Numbered from the stretch's first letter, positions 8,569 through 17,251 are shown. The stretch: DNA of 64,000 bases from Lacrimispora xylanisolvens (GCF_002934545.1 NZ_PTJA01000004.1:186001-250000); one strand, 5' to 3'. Made by a program: numbers and translations. Notes: generated by a model not told the origin, from the letters alone.

Positions 8569-9387
8569 CTATAATAATTCACCAAATATCTCATTAAGGT
8601 TTTTAGAAGGTATAGGATTTTTGGTCTCATTAAAAAACGGAGTTGTTACTTTCTTCCAAAGTTCTTCATCCAAATTAATATTTTTATATTCACCAATAGA
8701 TACACAATAAAAAGGAAAAGTGTCTATCCCCTGTTCAAGCGTAAAGACTGTTTCCCATTTGCTGTTACTATTAAGTACAATGTATTCATCCCTTATTGTT
8801 CCTGAATGTAAACCATCATGATACCACAATCGTCCGTTTCCGAGTATAGTGATATACATGCTGGGATTACTAAAAAGCACATTAAACTCATTTAATTCTT
8901 GTTCATATTTTAAGATATAAGTATAGCCTGTACTTTTGATACCTAATTCAGGAAACCCATCATTATCTAAGTCATCATAATAATAAGTATATGAATCATC
9001 CAGTTTTTCAAATTCTGTACCTATTCTATACAAATCTCTAAAATACTCCTTTTCTCCATTTTTACTTATTATTGGTATCTTGTTTTTAAGTATGTTAAGG
9101 TATGCCTTTTTATACATTTCTGCTGCTTCAGGTTGTAAATTCATAACTGACTGTTTTGACGAAAAATCTATTTTCTGCAACTTTTCACAAACAATCGTAA
9201 TTATATCATTTTCATCAACTACAGTAGATTTACTAAAATCTTGTTCAATAATTAATTTTTCATTAGATAAAGTATTTTCTATATATTGACTATAATTAGT
9301 ATTTTTTTCTACTTTATTAATGCTTGAACATGCTGTAAGTAAAATCCCCATAACTACCACTAAAATATACTTTTTTATTTTAAACAC
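8569..9387 (-). CDS. Predicted lipoprotein with Asp-rich loop, probable ATA start
   Basis: A lipoprotein of about 270 residues with lipobox LLTAC and the modified cysteine near residue 20. The GTG at 9387 overlaps the GGAGG ribosome site itself and cannot be the real start. The ATA at 9378 lies 8 nt from GGAGG and is followed by AAAAAG, as expected for a start, so a rare ATA initiation or a decayed ATG is likely. The mid-section has YYYDDLDNDGFPELGIKS, similar to the Asp-rich loop of the gene downstream. It follows the intact PAAR-like DUF4280 gene by only a few nucleotides and is therefore the best candidate for its cognate immunity or accessory lipoprotein (inference). Confidence 0.7.
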   Translation of the reverse strand: MFKIKKYILVVVMGILLTACSSINKVEKNTNYSQYIENTLSNEKLIIEQDFSKSTVVDENDIITIVCEKLQKIDFSSKQSVMNLQPEAAEMYKKAYLNILKNKIPIISKNGEKEYFRDLYRIGTEFEKLDDSYTYYYDDLDNDGFPELGIKSTGYTYILKYEQELNEFNVLFSNPSMYITILGNGRLWYHDGLHSGTIRDEYIVLNSNSKWETVFTLEQGIDTFPFYCVSIGEYKNINLDEELWKKVTTPFFNETKNPIPSKNLNEIFGELL

Positions 9388-9392
9388 CTCCT

Positions 9393-10583
9393 TTATTTTT
9401 GATATACAAATAATTCAACAACACTGTAATTACTCATCTTTCCATTACTGGAAGGTTGCTTACCAGTAAACTCAACAATTGAACCATCTGCATATTCAAC
9501 CTTGTATGGTTCCGCTTTTGCTGAATGACTATTGGGATAAGGATGTCCTGTTTGGTAAATTCCATTGCTATAAGTGTGTGCTTTAATATCCCCACTAAAC
9601 ACGCATTCAATATATACATATTCGTCTTCATTGGCATCAAATAAAACGACATCAACTCTGCAACCAATATAATCACCAAACTCAGATGTTACCAGCTTTC
9701 CATTATCTGGATAATTAGGTAGAATCACTTTAGGACCTAATGTTATCCAATATCTGCCACTCTCATCAGTTAGTTCACCATCCTGCCCAATGTTAAAGGT
9801 TCTATTTTCAAGATATGGAGCTGTATACACATTTGGACCTGTACGGTTTTCATAAGAATACCAATCAATTCCTTTAACACCTTTTATATTATTTAATTTT
9901 TGTCGCTCTTTTGATGAAAACTTTACACTTCTCCCATTTACAACATTTGGCTTTCCCCTATACCCGAAAAGCCATGGAGCAATTTCTATTTTCTCACATA
10001 TTTCTTTAGCACTACTTGGAACCTCTTTAATCCTGATAATACCCCCATACTGACAAACCAACACCGCACTTTCTAACAGAATGGGCGCATATCCTTTTTG
10101 CTTTAATTCAATTAAAACTTTACTATCTACCTGATGCCACACACTATTTTCGTTTATAACTGGTACACATATATGGGCATAATTATTTCCCGGAGCTTTT
10201 TTCGCAGGTGTTCCTTTACTGTCTTGCGCAACAGTCATTGGCAGACGTCCTTCATAATTTTTCTCAGGACATAAACAAGAACCAAAACTATGTATATTGG
10301 AATCAGCACAGTCAGAAATTGTCATCACCGGATTTCCTTTACTGTATACACCATGATCCTCTAAGCAGTCCAATTTACTCAACTTTGTCCCATACTGACA
10401 GGAAAGTATAGATCCTTGGAGTACATATTTTTTTGTTTCAACCACTCCATAATAGCTCTGGTACATATACATCATTTCAAGATACTGATTCTGATGCTTT
10501 TTCTCTTCTTTCTGTTCTTCTTCCTTACTTAAATTTCCGTTATTAGGAAATAAAAAATTACCAATATTGTCAAACAGTGCCAT
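9393..10583 (-). CDS. PAAR-like DUF4280 protein with C-terminal extension (candidate injected effector)
   Basis: A 396-residue protein. Residues 53-120 have YVLQGSILSCQYG, an MTISD segment and FGSCLCPE, and residues 170-195 have LESAVLVCQYGGIIRI. This duplicated Cys-Tyr-Gly pattern is typical of DUF4280, a family annotated as PAAR-like, that is, related to the sharpened tip of type VI and other contractile systems. Residues 205-396 are a separate beta-rich domain (RYWITLGPKVI, VDVVLFD, SGDIKAHTYSNG, DGSIVEF), which recalls a double-psi beta-barrel but which I cannot assign. Tip proteins often carry effectors, so this is the prime effector candidate. AAGGAGGT precedes the ATG. A truncated sister copy lies at 679-1023. 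Confidence 0.8.
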   Translation of the reverse strand: MALFDNIGNFLFPNNGNLSKEEEQKEEKKHQNQYLEMMYMYQSYYGVVETKKYVLQGSILSCQYGTKLSKLDCLEDHGVYSKGNPVMTISDCADSNIHSFGSCLCPEKNYEGRLPMTVAQDSKGTPAKKAPGNNYAHICVPVINENSVWHQVDSKVLIELKQKGYAPILLESAVLVCQYGGIIRIKEVPSSAKEICEKIEIAPWLFGYRGKPNVVNGRSVKFSSKERQKLNNIKGVKGIDWYSYENRTGPNVYTAPYLENRTFNIGQDGELTDESGRYWITLGPKVILPNYPDNGKLVTSEFGDYIGCRVDVVLFDANEDEYVYIECVFSGDIKAHTYSNGIYQTGHPYPNSHSAKAEPYKVEYADGSIVEFTGKQPSSNGKMSNYSVVELFVYQK

Positions 10584-10770
10584 AAACTACCTCCTTATTC
10601 CATTTACGGATTAATATAATATAACTTTTTCTAGCGCCTCTCCATGCCATACAAAAAACGGTACAATATAGATTTTTTTATATTGAGAATTAAAAATATA
10701 GTTCTAATATTCCTCTTAGTAATGAAAAATTCTCTGTAAAAAAATAATACTAACCAACATAAATAAAATA

Positions 10771-11373
10771 TTAATTCAAATTTAACATAACAGCCTTTTC
10801 TTTAAATTCTTGACCAGACATATACACAATATTCAATGTATTTTCATCCAAAAATTCTGCTTTAATAATTGGCGAAACAGCTAAAGAAATATCTTCTAAA
10901 ATAAATTCTTTTAGAAACTTATTTGTTTCATATATATTTTTGACAACAAGTGTAAAAGGATTTTTGTTATAGTCAATATAAACTATTTTTTCATATTCGC
11001 ATATAATTGGTGATTCATATTGATCAGAAAATCTATCATTATTAATATCATAATAGGTACAATAAAACATATTTGTTCCTGCTTGTAACAATATCTCAAT
11101 AGTACCATTATCTATATAATTAATTACAGGTGATGGTCCATAATGACTTCCCTCTTTTACGATTTTTTTATCATTATTATATATAATATAATAATATTCG
11201 GCATCCGCTCGTTTAATTATTTTAAAGTATTTATCTTCTTCTACAATTTGACCATTTATGTCTGTATCATATGATATATTTTTTGTGTAATAATTTCTTC
11301 CTGCTATGGCTATGAATAAAACAATGAATATGATGAAACTAGTCACAATTTTTCGCAATTTAATCTCCTTCAT
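10771..11373 (-). CDS. Membrane-anchored beta-rich protein of the cargo island
   Basis: A protein of 195-200 residues with an N-terminal membrane anchor (IVTSFIIFIVLFIAIAG) and an extracytoplasmic region rich in Tyr, Ile and Asn. The ATG at 11373 has no ribosome site, whereas AAGGAG inside its first codons is 6 nt from a TTG at 11358; the TTG may be the true start. The domain contains YYDINNDRFSDQY, again an Asp/Asn-rich loop as in the two genes downstream of the PAAR-like gene. No family is recognised. Strong AT bias compared with the core genes suggests separate acquisition. The 10584-10770 spacer is AT-rich and holds nothing I can name. Confidence 0.7.
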   Translation of the reverse strand: MKEIKLRKIVTSFIIFIVLFIAIAGRNYYTKNISYDTDINGQIVEEDKYFKIIKRADAEYYYIIYNNDKKIVKEGSHYGPSPVINYIDNGTIEILLQAGTNMFYCTYYDINNDRFSDQYESPIICEYEKIVYIDYNKNPFTLVVKNIYETNKFLKEFILEDISLAVSPIIKAEFLDENTLNIVYMSGQEFKEKAVMLNLN

Positions 11374-11451
11374 ATCTTATCTAAGGATCAGCCTTGTCTT
11401 TAAGGTAGTAACACACTATATTCCAGTGTTATTCTTGCGTTACTTTATATT

Positions 11452-12090
11452 TCAGAGTGCATGATAATTAGATTTGTATCCTTCTTCATGTTCTATACGT
11501 TTTAATTCTAAATATACATCCTTATAAAACATAACTAATGTATCATCATCCTTTAAAATATAATATATATCATAATCACCCATTACAGAAAATATAGTTA
11601 CATAGTTACCTGTTATTCCAATTTCCTTCATAGTAGGCATATAAGAAAAATACATTGTCTTTTCATCCAAAGGAATAATTTTAATATCGTAATTAGGATA
11701 ATTAATTTGTACTTCCTCATTATCATAATAAAACATACATTTCTTTCTAGAAAATACGAATGTTTTCATTAACATATCACTAGTATCTTCTATTTCAAGT
11801 CTAAAACTTTCACCTATTTCTTTTTCTACTACCCATTTGCCATAAAACATTTTATATCCATAATCACTGGCATATCTATTGACAATACTCTCCGATTTCT
11901 CGCTATATTTTTCTGTAATCCTTTGATTATCAGGCTTTGTTTCTTCATCTACTTCTATTGGCTTTCCATAATTTGAGGATTGACATAATGAATTTTTTTC
12001 AAGTGTTGCTTTCTGGCATCCAATTATTATAAATGATGCCATTATCCCTATAGCTATTACTATCTTAATTTGTAGATATTTTGCGAACAT
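11452..12090 (-). CDS. Lipoprotein, paralogue of the left-edge lipoprotein
   Basis: A 212-residue predicted lipoprotein with lipobox IIGC (cysteine near residue 25), a polar linker and a C-terminal domain from YGKWVVEKEIGES to EGYKSNYHAL. That domain aligns end to end with the C-terminal domain of the 20-622 lipoprotein, including FRLEIEDTSD, NYDIKIIPLDE, NYVTIFSV and LELKRIEHEEG; most positions match by eye. Having one copy beside each PAAR-like gene, intact or decayed, suggests that lipoprotein and tip protein travel as a module. The function is not known. Confidence 0.78.
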   Translation of the reverse strand: MFAKYLQIKIVIAIGIMASFIIIGCQKATLEKNSLCQSSNYGKPIEVDEETKPDNQRITEKYSEKSESIVNRYASDYGYKMFYGKWVVEKEIGESFRLEIEDTSDMLMKTFVFSRKKCMFYYDNEEVQINYPNYDIKIIPLDEKTMYFSYMPTMKEIGITGNYVTIFSVMGDYDIYYILKDDDTLVMFYKDVYLELKRIEHEEGYKSNYHAL

Positions 12091-12201
12091 AAATTTACCT
12101 CAATCTTATTTCCATTCCATAATATAGCTGATATCGGTAATGAAGCTTTGTTTTTTCGTGCTTTTATGCCTGAGTATCTTTTGAACATTTTTAGGTGATA
12201 A

Positions 12202-12657
12202 TTATTTAATTTCAAAATATTGACCTGGATATTCGTTCTCCGAAAGCATTGGTATAATATTCACCCATTCTGTTATAAGAACACCTTTCTTCTTTTTTAA
12301 TTTTAATAGAATATCACCCTCATTATATGATTCATTTAAAGTATTATTTCCCTCTAAATCTGTATAATACTGATAAAATACAAACATGATTTCATTTTCT
12401 CTGCTCCATACTTTTGTCTTCAAACGCTTTAATGTATGAAATCCATCAATCGCTATATAAGCATATAAACCATCATCTTCATATACATTAATTTCATATT
12501 TCATATTCTGATTTGGTGGAGCAAATTCATAAAACGTATATTGTCCAATCCATGATATCATTAAACTATTACGATTAAAATTATTTATAATCATAAAAAG
12601 TATAAACAATATACAGAAAACAAATGTTATAAAAAAACAAGATCTCTTTTTTGTCAA
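12202..12657 (-). CDS. Small membrane-anchored protein, DUF5991-like
   Basis: A 151-residue protein starting at a TTG (12657) with AGGAG 9 nt upstream. Residues 8-25 are a hydrophobic anchor. The exposed part starts with SWIGQYTFYEFAPP and has YEDDGLYAYIAIDGF; it resembles DUF5991-type small domains that I know from clostridial genomes, recognised by eye only. It has a predicted lipocalin-like run of beta strands. It is part of the AT-rich island between the lytic transglycosylase-like gene and the lipoprotein, and may be another immunity-type or accessory membrane protein. Confidence 0.65.
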   Translation of the reverse strand: MTKKRSCFFITFVFCILFILFMIINNFNRNSLMISWIGQYTFYEFAPPNQNMKYEINVYEDDGLYAYIAIDGFHTLKRLKTKVWSRENEIMFVFYQYYTDLEGNNTLNESYNEGDILLKLKKKKGVLITEWVNIIPMLSENEYPGQYFEIK

Positions 12658-12691
12658 TTCATTATACTCCTAGCAAAATATTTTTTAAGTT

Positions 12692-13450
12692 CTAATTATA
12701 ATTATTTCTTATATTTAGTACTCTCTGTACCGCTTCTTGTTTTGTTATCTTTCCATCTTTATTAAAATCAAGACCTTTATTTTTTGTATATTCATTCGTA
12801 CCTGAAGAATATAATATATACCCAGAATCTTTACCTATGGCCTCCGGACAAAGTATTCTCATGTAAATATCACCCAAAGTACTAATTTTACCTTTTTGAG
12901 GATACAGATATCCAAAAACATAATCTAGCTTTTCTACACCTGACATTTTTGATAATTCATTTGTTGTGGTATTCAATTCTTCTGCAACCATAGGCATAAA
13001 TTGAACCAATCCTGTTGCAGAACCTCCCGCCATATTTTTTTGTGCTGGATTAAGACCTGATTCGAATGCCATGACCGTCATTAAATCATCTGGGTCAAGA
13101 CCTAGCTCTTTTGCAACCCCTGCTACTTTATTTTTAAAATCACGAGTTACATATTGTGACTTATCCCAATTATATTGATATTTATAGTCAGTAACTGGCT
13201 GAGGTAATTCTTCTAGAACTTCTTTTGCTATCCACGCAATATTGCTTCCATCATAGAAAACTTTTATCCATATACTATCAGAACCATTAACTTTTTTTAA
13301 TTCTTTTGACGGGTGGACTTTTACAATTGCACCTTTTATAAAAACTTTATTCCTGTTGTTTTTCTTGGTTAGTTCTCTCTTTTCCATTATATAGATATAC
13401 AAATTCCATATCGCATCTGACATTTGATAATCTTTTATATCATCAGCCAA
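12692..13450 (-). CDS. Lytic transglycosylase-like protein with SH3-like and EF-hand motifs
   Basis: A 252-residue protein with no signal peptide, starting at a TTG with GAGGT upstream. Residues 40-85 look like an SH3-type wall-binding domain (IKGAIVKVHPS through SNIAWIAKEVL). Residues 108-215 are an SLT-type lytic transglycosylase domain: AFESGLNPAQKN contains the catalytic-glutamate ES motif, and GGSATGLVQFMP is the GLMQ-like motif. The C-terminus has LDFNKDGKITKQEA, a well-formed EF-hand-like loop. It probably cleaves peptidoglycan glycan strands. Absence of a secretion signal, next to a contractile system, fits an injected wall-degrading effector or a local wall-opening enzyme for the machine. 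Confidence 0.8.
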   Translation of the reverse strand: MADDIKDYQMSDAIWNLYIYIMEKRELTKKNNRNKVFIKGAIVKVHPSKELKKVNGSDSIWIKVFYDGSNIAWIAKEVLEELPQPVTDYKYQYNWDKSQYVTRDFKNKVAGVAKELGLDPDDLMTVMAFESGLNPAQKNMAGGSATGLVQFMPMVAEELNTTTNELSKMSGVEKLDYVFGYLYPQKGKISTLGDIYMRILCPEAIGKDSGYILYSSGTNEYTKNKGLDFNKDGKITKQEAVQRVLNIRNNYN

Positions 13451-13526
13451 AATATTTACCTCATTTATTCTGGAGTAATGTATTTCGACTCACTTTTTTA
13501 TTATAAATAATACTAATACACCACAT

Positions 13527-13967
13527 CTATTTCTTAATACCCATATATCTCTCAAACATATCCGTCGCATCCAGCGGATTTGTCCTTTTTTTCTTATTTG
13601 AATTCATCTTATCTTCATCAACTTTTCCATTCTTGGGATTAAAACCAAAGAATTGAGCAAACTGTTCCTCCATATTGGAGAAATTGATGTCAGCAGGAGA
13701 TGCGGTATTTCCGCGTGAAGCTTTGTTTGCTTTTCCTGCTTTTTCTCCCTGAACATCTTTTTCAAGGGTTTTGTCATATGCTTTCCGTTTTTCCTGATCT
13801 TCCAGGGTGGCATATGCTTCCGATACCTCTATAAACTGTTCCTCTGCTTCTTTATTTCCCGGATTTGCATCCGGATGATATTTTTTAGACAGTTTTCTAT
13901 ATGCTTTCTTTATCTCATCCTCTGACGCAGACTGGGAGACTCCCAGCACACTGTATAAATCCTTCAT
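13527..13967 (-). CDS. J-domain (DnaJ-like) protein
   Basis: A 146-residue protein with an N-terminal J domain at residues 1-68 ([23 protein letters not shown] in [10 protein letters not shown]) and a Lys/Asn-rich tail lacking the Gly/Phe, zinc-finger and client domains of true DnaJ. The ATG at 13967 is chosen because AAGGCGGAG precedes it; a longer TTG frame adds ten residues with no ribosome site. J domains stimulate the ATPase of an Hsp70 partner. It sits between the tube genes and the cargo island, so it may chaperone assembly of sheath/tube or loading of cargo. The tail has a FAQFFGFNP segment and ends [11 protein letters not shown]. Confidence 0.88.
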   Translation of the reverse strand: MKDLYSVLGVSQSASEDEIKKAYRKLSKKYHPDANPGNKEAEEQFIEVSEAYATLEDQEKRKAYDKTLEKDVQGEKAGKANKASRGNTASPADINFSNMEEQFAQFFGFNPKNGKVDEDKMNSNKKKRTNPLDATDMFERYMGIKK

Positions 13968-14051
13968 CTGCTCCGCCTTGTCTCCCGGCACAGTCAACGT
14001 TTACCGGGGGTGTTTTCTTTATTTTCTAACTTTCCTCTTTATCTGGAAAAA

Positions 14052-14081
14052 GGGCGCGCCCGGATTTCTCCGGACACACCC
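14052..14081 (-). terminator. Strong intrinsic terminator after the tube genes
   Basis: On the minus strand a 13-bp GC-rich stem (three of the pairs are G-U) closes a GAAA loop and is followed by TTTTT. It lies about 10 nt past the stop of the second tube gene. It would end or attenuate transcripts from the sheath and tube genes before the J-domain gene, favouring high sheath/tube levels. Confidence 0.85.
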
Positions 14082-14092
14082 TGCGATCCTGC

Positions 14093-14521
14093 TTATGCGG
14101 CCGGATAGCCACCCTCCACTGTAATGAGGCCTAACTTATCTTTCTTCTGCTTAATCGTTAATGTGAATGTTCCTGTTCCTTCCACATCTCCGAATTCTTC
14201 CTTATAATCAATGACAAAGGAATTGGGGAAATAATACTTTCTTTCCATGATTCCAGCTGCTACATGCTCGATGGTTACCTTGCGGTAGCAATCTGCTTTC
14301 TCTGCCGGAACGGCTGACCATAAAGCCAGCTTTCTGGTGCTGTCAAAGGGATCTCCGTCAACTGCGGTTAAGATCCTTCCGGTGATAACCAGGGTGCTTC
14401 CCACATCCTTGGTTCTTGCGTTGGAATCCAGCGGAATATCTGTGGTGAATTTCACGCTGCGTACGCATTCTTTTGCAATCTCAAAGCTTTCCATTCCTTC
14501 TACTGTTACTCTGTATGACAT
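14093..14521 (-). CDS. Hcp-like tube protein (second copy)
   Basis: A 142-residue beta-rich soluble protein homologous to the next gene upstream. Both share DSNAR-x-x-D-x-G near residue 32, LAxWxxVPxEKxDCYR near residue 75, a PNxFVxxYxEE segment near residue 105, a GTFxxxxKQKKD strand near residue 122 and an EGGx ending. Length, all-beta character and the late long strand fit the Hcp/tail-tube fold, in which hexameric rings stack into the inner tube of contractile machines. The fold assignment is by eye and by neighbourhood (next to a sheath-like gene). Two tube genes in tandem suggest either alternative rings or a tube-terminator pair. Confidence 0.7.
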   Translation of the reverse strand: MSYRVTVEGMESFEIAKECVRSVKFTTDIPLDSNARTKDVGSTLVITGRILTAVDGDPFDSTRKLALWSAVPAEKADCYRKVTIEHVAAGIMERKYYFPNSFVIDYKEEFGDVEGTGTFTLTIKQKKDKLGLITVEGGYPAA

Positions 14522-14548
14522 GTCTTAAATCCTCCTTTCATTCCTCCG

Positions 14549-14980
14549 TTATTCGCCGCCGAAGCCGCCTTCAATCTTAGTAACTGCGTTCTCATCCTTC
14601 TTCTGCTTCATGTGAATATAGAAGGTTCCTACGCCGCTCTCATCATCAACTTCCTCGCTGTACTCCATAACAAATGCATTGGGAAGGGTGAACTGGCGTA
14701 CTACCTGGCTGGCAGATACAACTGTGATCTCTGCACTGCGGTAGCAGTCTGACTTCTCAGATGGTACCTGGGCCCACTGGGCAAGTCCTAAAGTCGGATC
14801 ATTTCCTTCTCCTCCCAGTTTGTACAGCATCTTTCCCCATACCTTAACTGTAAGGCCATAATCTGTTGCTCTTGCGTTAGAGTCCGCTGAGGAAATGGAG
14901 TCAAAATCAACTTTTGAAATGCTCCGCTCGTCAAAAACGATATCCTCTGGTCCTCCGGTGATTTTCATACGAAATCCCAT
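14549..14980 (-). CDS. Hcp-like tube protein (first copy)
   Basis: A 143-residue paralogue of the following gene, 27 nt upstream of it and 46 nt downstream of the sheath-like gene. Shared landmarks are ADSNARATDYG, LAQWAQVPSEKSDCYR, LPNAFVMEYSEE and FYIHMKQKKD. The acidic DDESG insertion before the late strand differs slightly between copies. In contractile systems the tube gene normally directly follows the sheath gene, exactly as here. Proteins of this kind in clostridial genomes often carry the uninformative label membrane-associated protease, yet nothing here resembles a protease active site and there is no membrane segment. A good ribosome site (AGGAGG) precedes the ATG. Confidence 0.7.
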   Translation of the reverse strand: MGFRMKITGGPEDIVFDERSISKVDFDSISSADSNARATDYGLTVKVWGKMLYKLGGEGNDPTLGLAQWAQVPSEKSDCYRSAEITVVSASQVVRQFTLPNAFVMEYSEEVDDESGVGTFYIHMKQKKDENAVTKIEGGFGGE

Positions 14981-15026
14981 GCTTACTTCCTCCTTTTCTT
15001 TTGAAAAATATATGCTTCAAAGGCAT

Positions 15027-17210
15027 TTAAGCCTTATTCGCCGATAATCGGTTAATCTCTACTTCTAAGTTCTTTACATTGCCATTAAAGGTAATGTCCA
15101 GCGTACAGTAGCCTGTTTCTTCATTAATACTGCAGCTGATGTCATCTCCTGCTCCGAGGACTCCGTTAAGATATTCTCTTCTGGACAGCCACTGACTCTT
15201 CTGGCTGTTCGGATTATTGGAAAAGAACTGGACAATGGAATCTTCTTTAAAGTCTCCTGTTCCGTGCCGCATAACCCGTTCGATATAGGTAGTTACCTGT
15301 GTTTTATAGATAGGCTCAAACATGGAACCATCAGACATTAAGTTCCTTGCTTTATAAACCATAATTTTTGTGATGTTAGTTCCTTTGTAAGAAGCATTTT
15401 CTGAACTGAAAATGAATCCAAAATTTTTCCGGTTGATATCATTCTTAATGGAATTGGTAAATCCGGTGATTTCCTTTGCCATGGTGGTGCAGGCAATCAG
15501 GGAATGATCATCTGCTTCAATATCAAATCTGACTCCCGGCAGTTCCATATCTAATCTGACACCAGGTCCGAATTTTGATTTTAAATATTCCGGACACTGA
15601 CAGGCGGCTACAACTCCTGCAGCTACATACGCTGCTCCAACGTAAACACCATCGATCCAAAGTTTCATGATGTCTTCTTTTTCCTTGGAAAGCTCTGCTG
15701 TCTGGTTTTCACCCACAACCATACGGCTGTCTAAAACAACCCCTGATTTGTCCTTGGGAATGATTGTATAGTTTGGCAGACACGGGATGGCAAATTCACT
15801 GAATTCTTTTCCCATAAGTGCCGCACAGCGGTCCTCGTATCTGGTGATACCTTCCGTTGCCAAAGCATTAAAGGTGGTGCTGTCATCTGCCTCGTAGGAG
15901 AAGAAGCACTGAACCTTATAATCCTTGAACACATCCAGCAGACGGATTAATGATTCCACACTGTTGGTATCATTCTTCTCTGCCTTGGAATTTCCTTTAA
16001 AACGCTCTCTGGTCAGCTTCATCTTACTGTTCTGATCCAGGGATACGTTTGGTACTACTGCGTACCAGACTGTATTGGTAAAGTCATTCTTTGCGTTAAC
16101 AGTGGTTAAATAGGTAATCAGCCTTGGGATATTGCTGCTCTTTGCCAGCATCTCATTGGATACGTTGGTTACAAGCATGGAAGGACGCATTCCTTTTAAC
16201 TTTTTGGGATACTGTTCGAAATAACACCAGATACCAAGCAGTCTTTCAATAAGAGGTTTTACCGTTTTGATAAAGGCATCCTTTGATTCCTTATAGAATT
16301 CCAGATAGGAATTGTAGTTGGAAACCTCTGTTGCTATGTCAATACTGCTCTCCATGGTAGAGGACAGCGGGCAGAAGGTTCTTGCAACAAGTGCACCAAC
16401 ATAATCATTGCTCTCCTCATTTAAAGCCTGGTAATCATCCTTTAATGCTTCGATCAGCCCGGTATTTACATTGTCATCAATCGTGGTTAAAGCCGTTGTT
16501 TCAACCTTGGGAGCCTCCAAGACACGAAGTTCTCCCTGGTCACCCATGCTCAATACACCTAACGCAAGAGGGGTATTGTCCTTTTTATCTCCTCCGTCTC
16601 CTAACAGGAGTCTGGTTTTGATGTCTTCGATTGCCAGGGGGAGGAGCGCCATGACGTTGTTATAATTGGCGCTTGCCTCCTCAAACATAACATTTAATTT
16701 GTCGCCTAAATCTCTCTTCTTAGGATCCTCTTCATCCAGCTTTGCGTATTCCCCATATGTATACTGCAGTTCTTTTCGGTTCTGCTTGATTGCATCCATG
16801 ACTTTTTTGGGAGAAATCATATCTGTAAGTTTCTCAAATTTGAAATCTACATTAATGGTCCCCTCGGAACGTTTTGTCTCCACCATAGACATAAGCATTC
16901 CCATAAATTCATTCTGGCGGTTTAACGGTATTTCTGTAAGCATCTCATCAGGTACCTGTTCCGGCTTATCCAGCTGATAAACAACTCTCTGATTATTGGC
17001 ATTGTAGTAACAATAGACTGTCGGTGCGAATTTTTCCAAAAGTTCATCGAAACTGCGGACCATTAAGTGATCGTTAATTTCCTTGATTTTGTCATCAGAC
17101 AGACTCTCCACTCCCCTGACATCTCCAACAAGGGTTAACAAATCCAGTTTTTCCGGATTAATGACCTCCATTAACAGAGTCCGGTTGGTCTGCTTTATTA
17201 CATTTCCCAT
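15027..17210 (-). CDS. Contractile sheath-like protein (fused TssB/TssC type)
   Basis: A 727-residue soluble protein. Residues 119-150 (INVDFKFEKLTDMISPKKVM, then a helix with NRKEL) match the hallmark of the small type VI sheath subunit TssB, where a KSMDDFSPE-like motif precedes a helix. The remaining 550 residues would match the large subunit TssC: a helical region, an alpha/beta core, GVYVGAAYVAAGVVAACQC near residue 520 (which recalls the sheath pattern in which hydrophobic Gly/Ala stretches pack), and a C-terminal beta region. Phage sheaths are single chains of similar size, so this could equally be a phage-type sheath. It lies directly upstream of two tube-like genes. AGGAGG precedes the ATG. 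Confidence 0.65.
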   Translation of the reverse strand: MGNVIKQTNRTLLMEVINPEKLDLLTLVGDVRGVESLSDDKIKEINDHLMVRSFDELLEKFAPTVYCYYNANNQRVVYQLDKPEQVPDEMLTEIPLNRQNEFMGMLMSMVETKRSEGTINVDFKFEKLTDMISPKKVMDAIKQNRKELQYTYGEYAKLDEEDPKKRDLGDKLNVMFEEASANYNNVMALLPLAIEDIKTRLLLGDGGDKKDNTPLALGVLSMGDQGELRVLEAPKVETTALTTIDDNVNTGLIEALKDDYQALNEESNDYVGALVARTFCPLSSTMESSIDIATEVSNYNSYLEFYKESKDAFIKTVKPLIERLLGIWCYFEQYPKKLKGMRPSMLVTNVSNEMLAKSSNIPRLITYLTTVNAKNDFTNTVWYAVVPNVSLDQNSKMKLTRERFKGNSKAEKNDTNSVESLIRLLDVFKDYKVQCFFSYEADDSTTFNALATEGITRYEDRCAALMGKEFSEFAIPCLPNYTIIPKDKSGVVLDSRMVVGENQTAELSKEKEDIMKLWIDGVYVGAAYVAAGVVAACQCPEYLKSKFGPGVRLDMELPGVRFDIEADDHSLIACTTMAKEITGFTNSIKNDINRKNFGFIFSSENASYKGTNITKIMVYKARNLMSDGSMFEPIYKTQVTTYIERVMRHGTGDFKEDSIVQFFSNNPNSQKSQWLSRREYLNGVLGAGDDISCSINEETGYCTLDITFNGNVKNLEVEINRLSANKA

Positions 17211-17251
17211 ATTGCTTATTCCTCCTTTGTTATCTATCTGAAAGGATGTTG

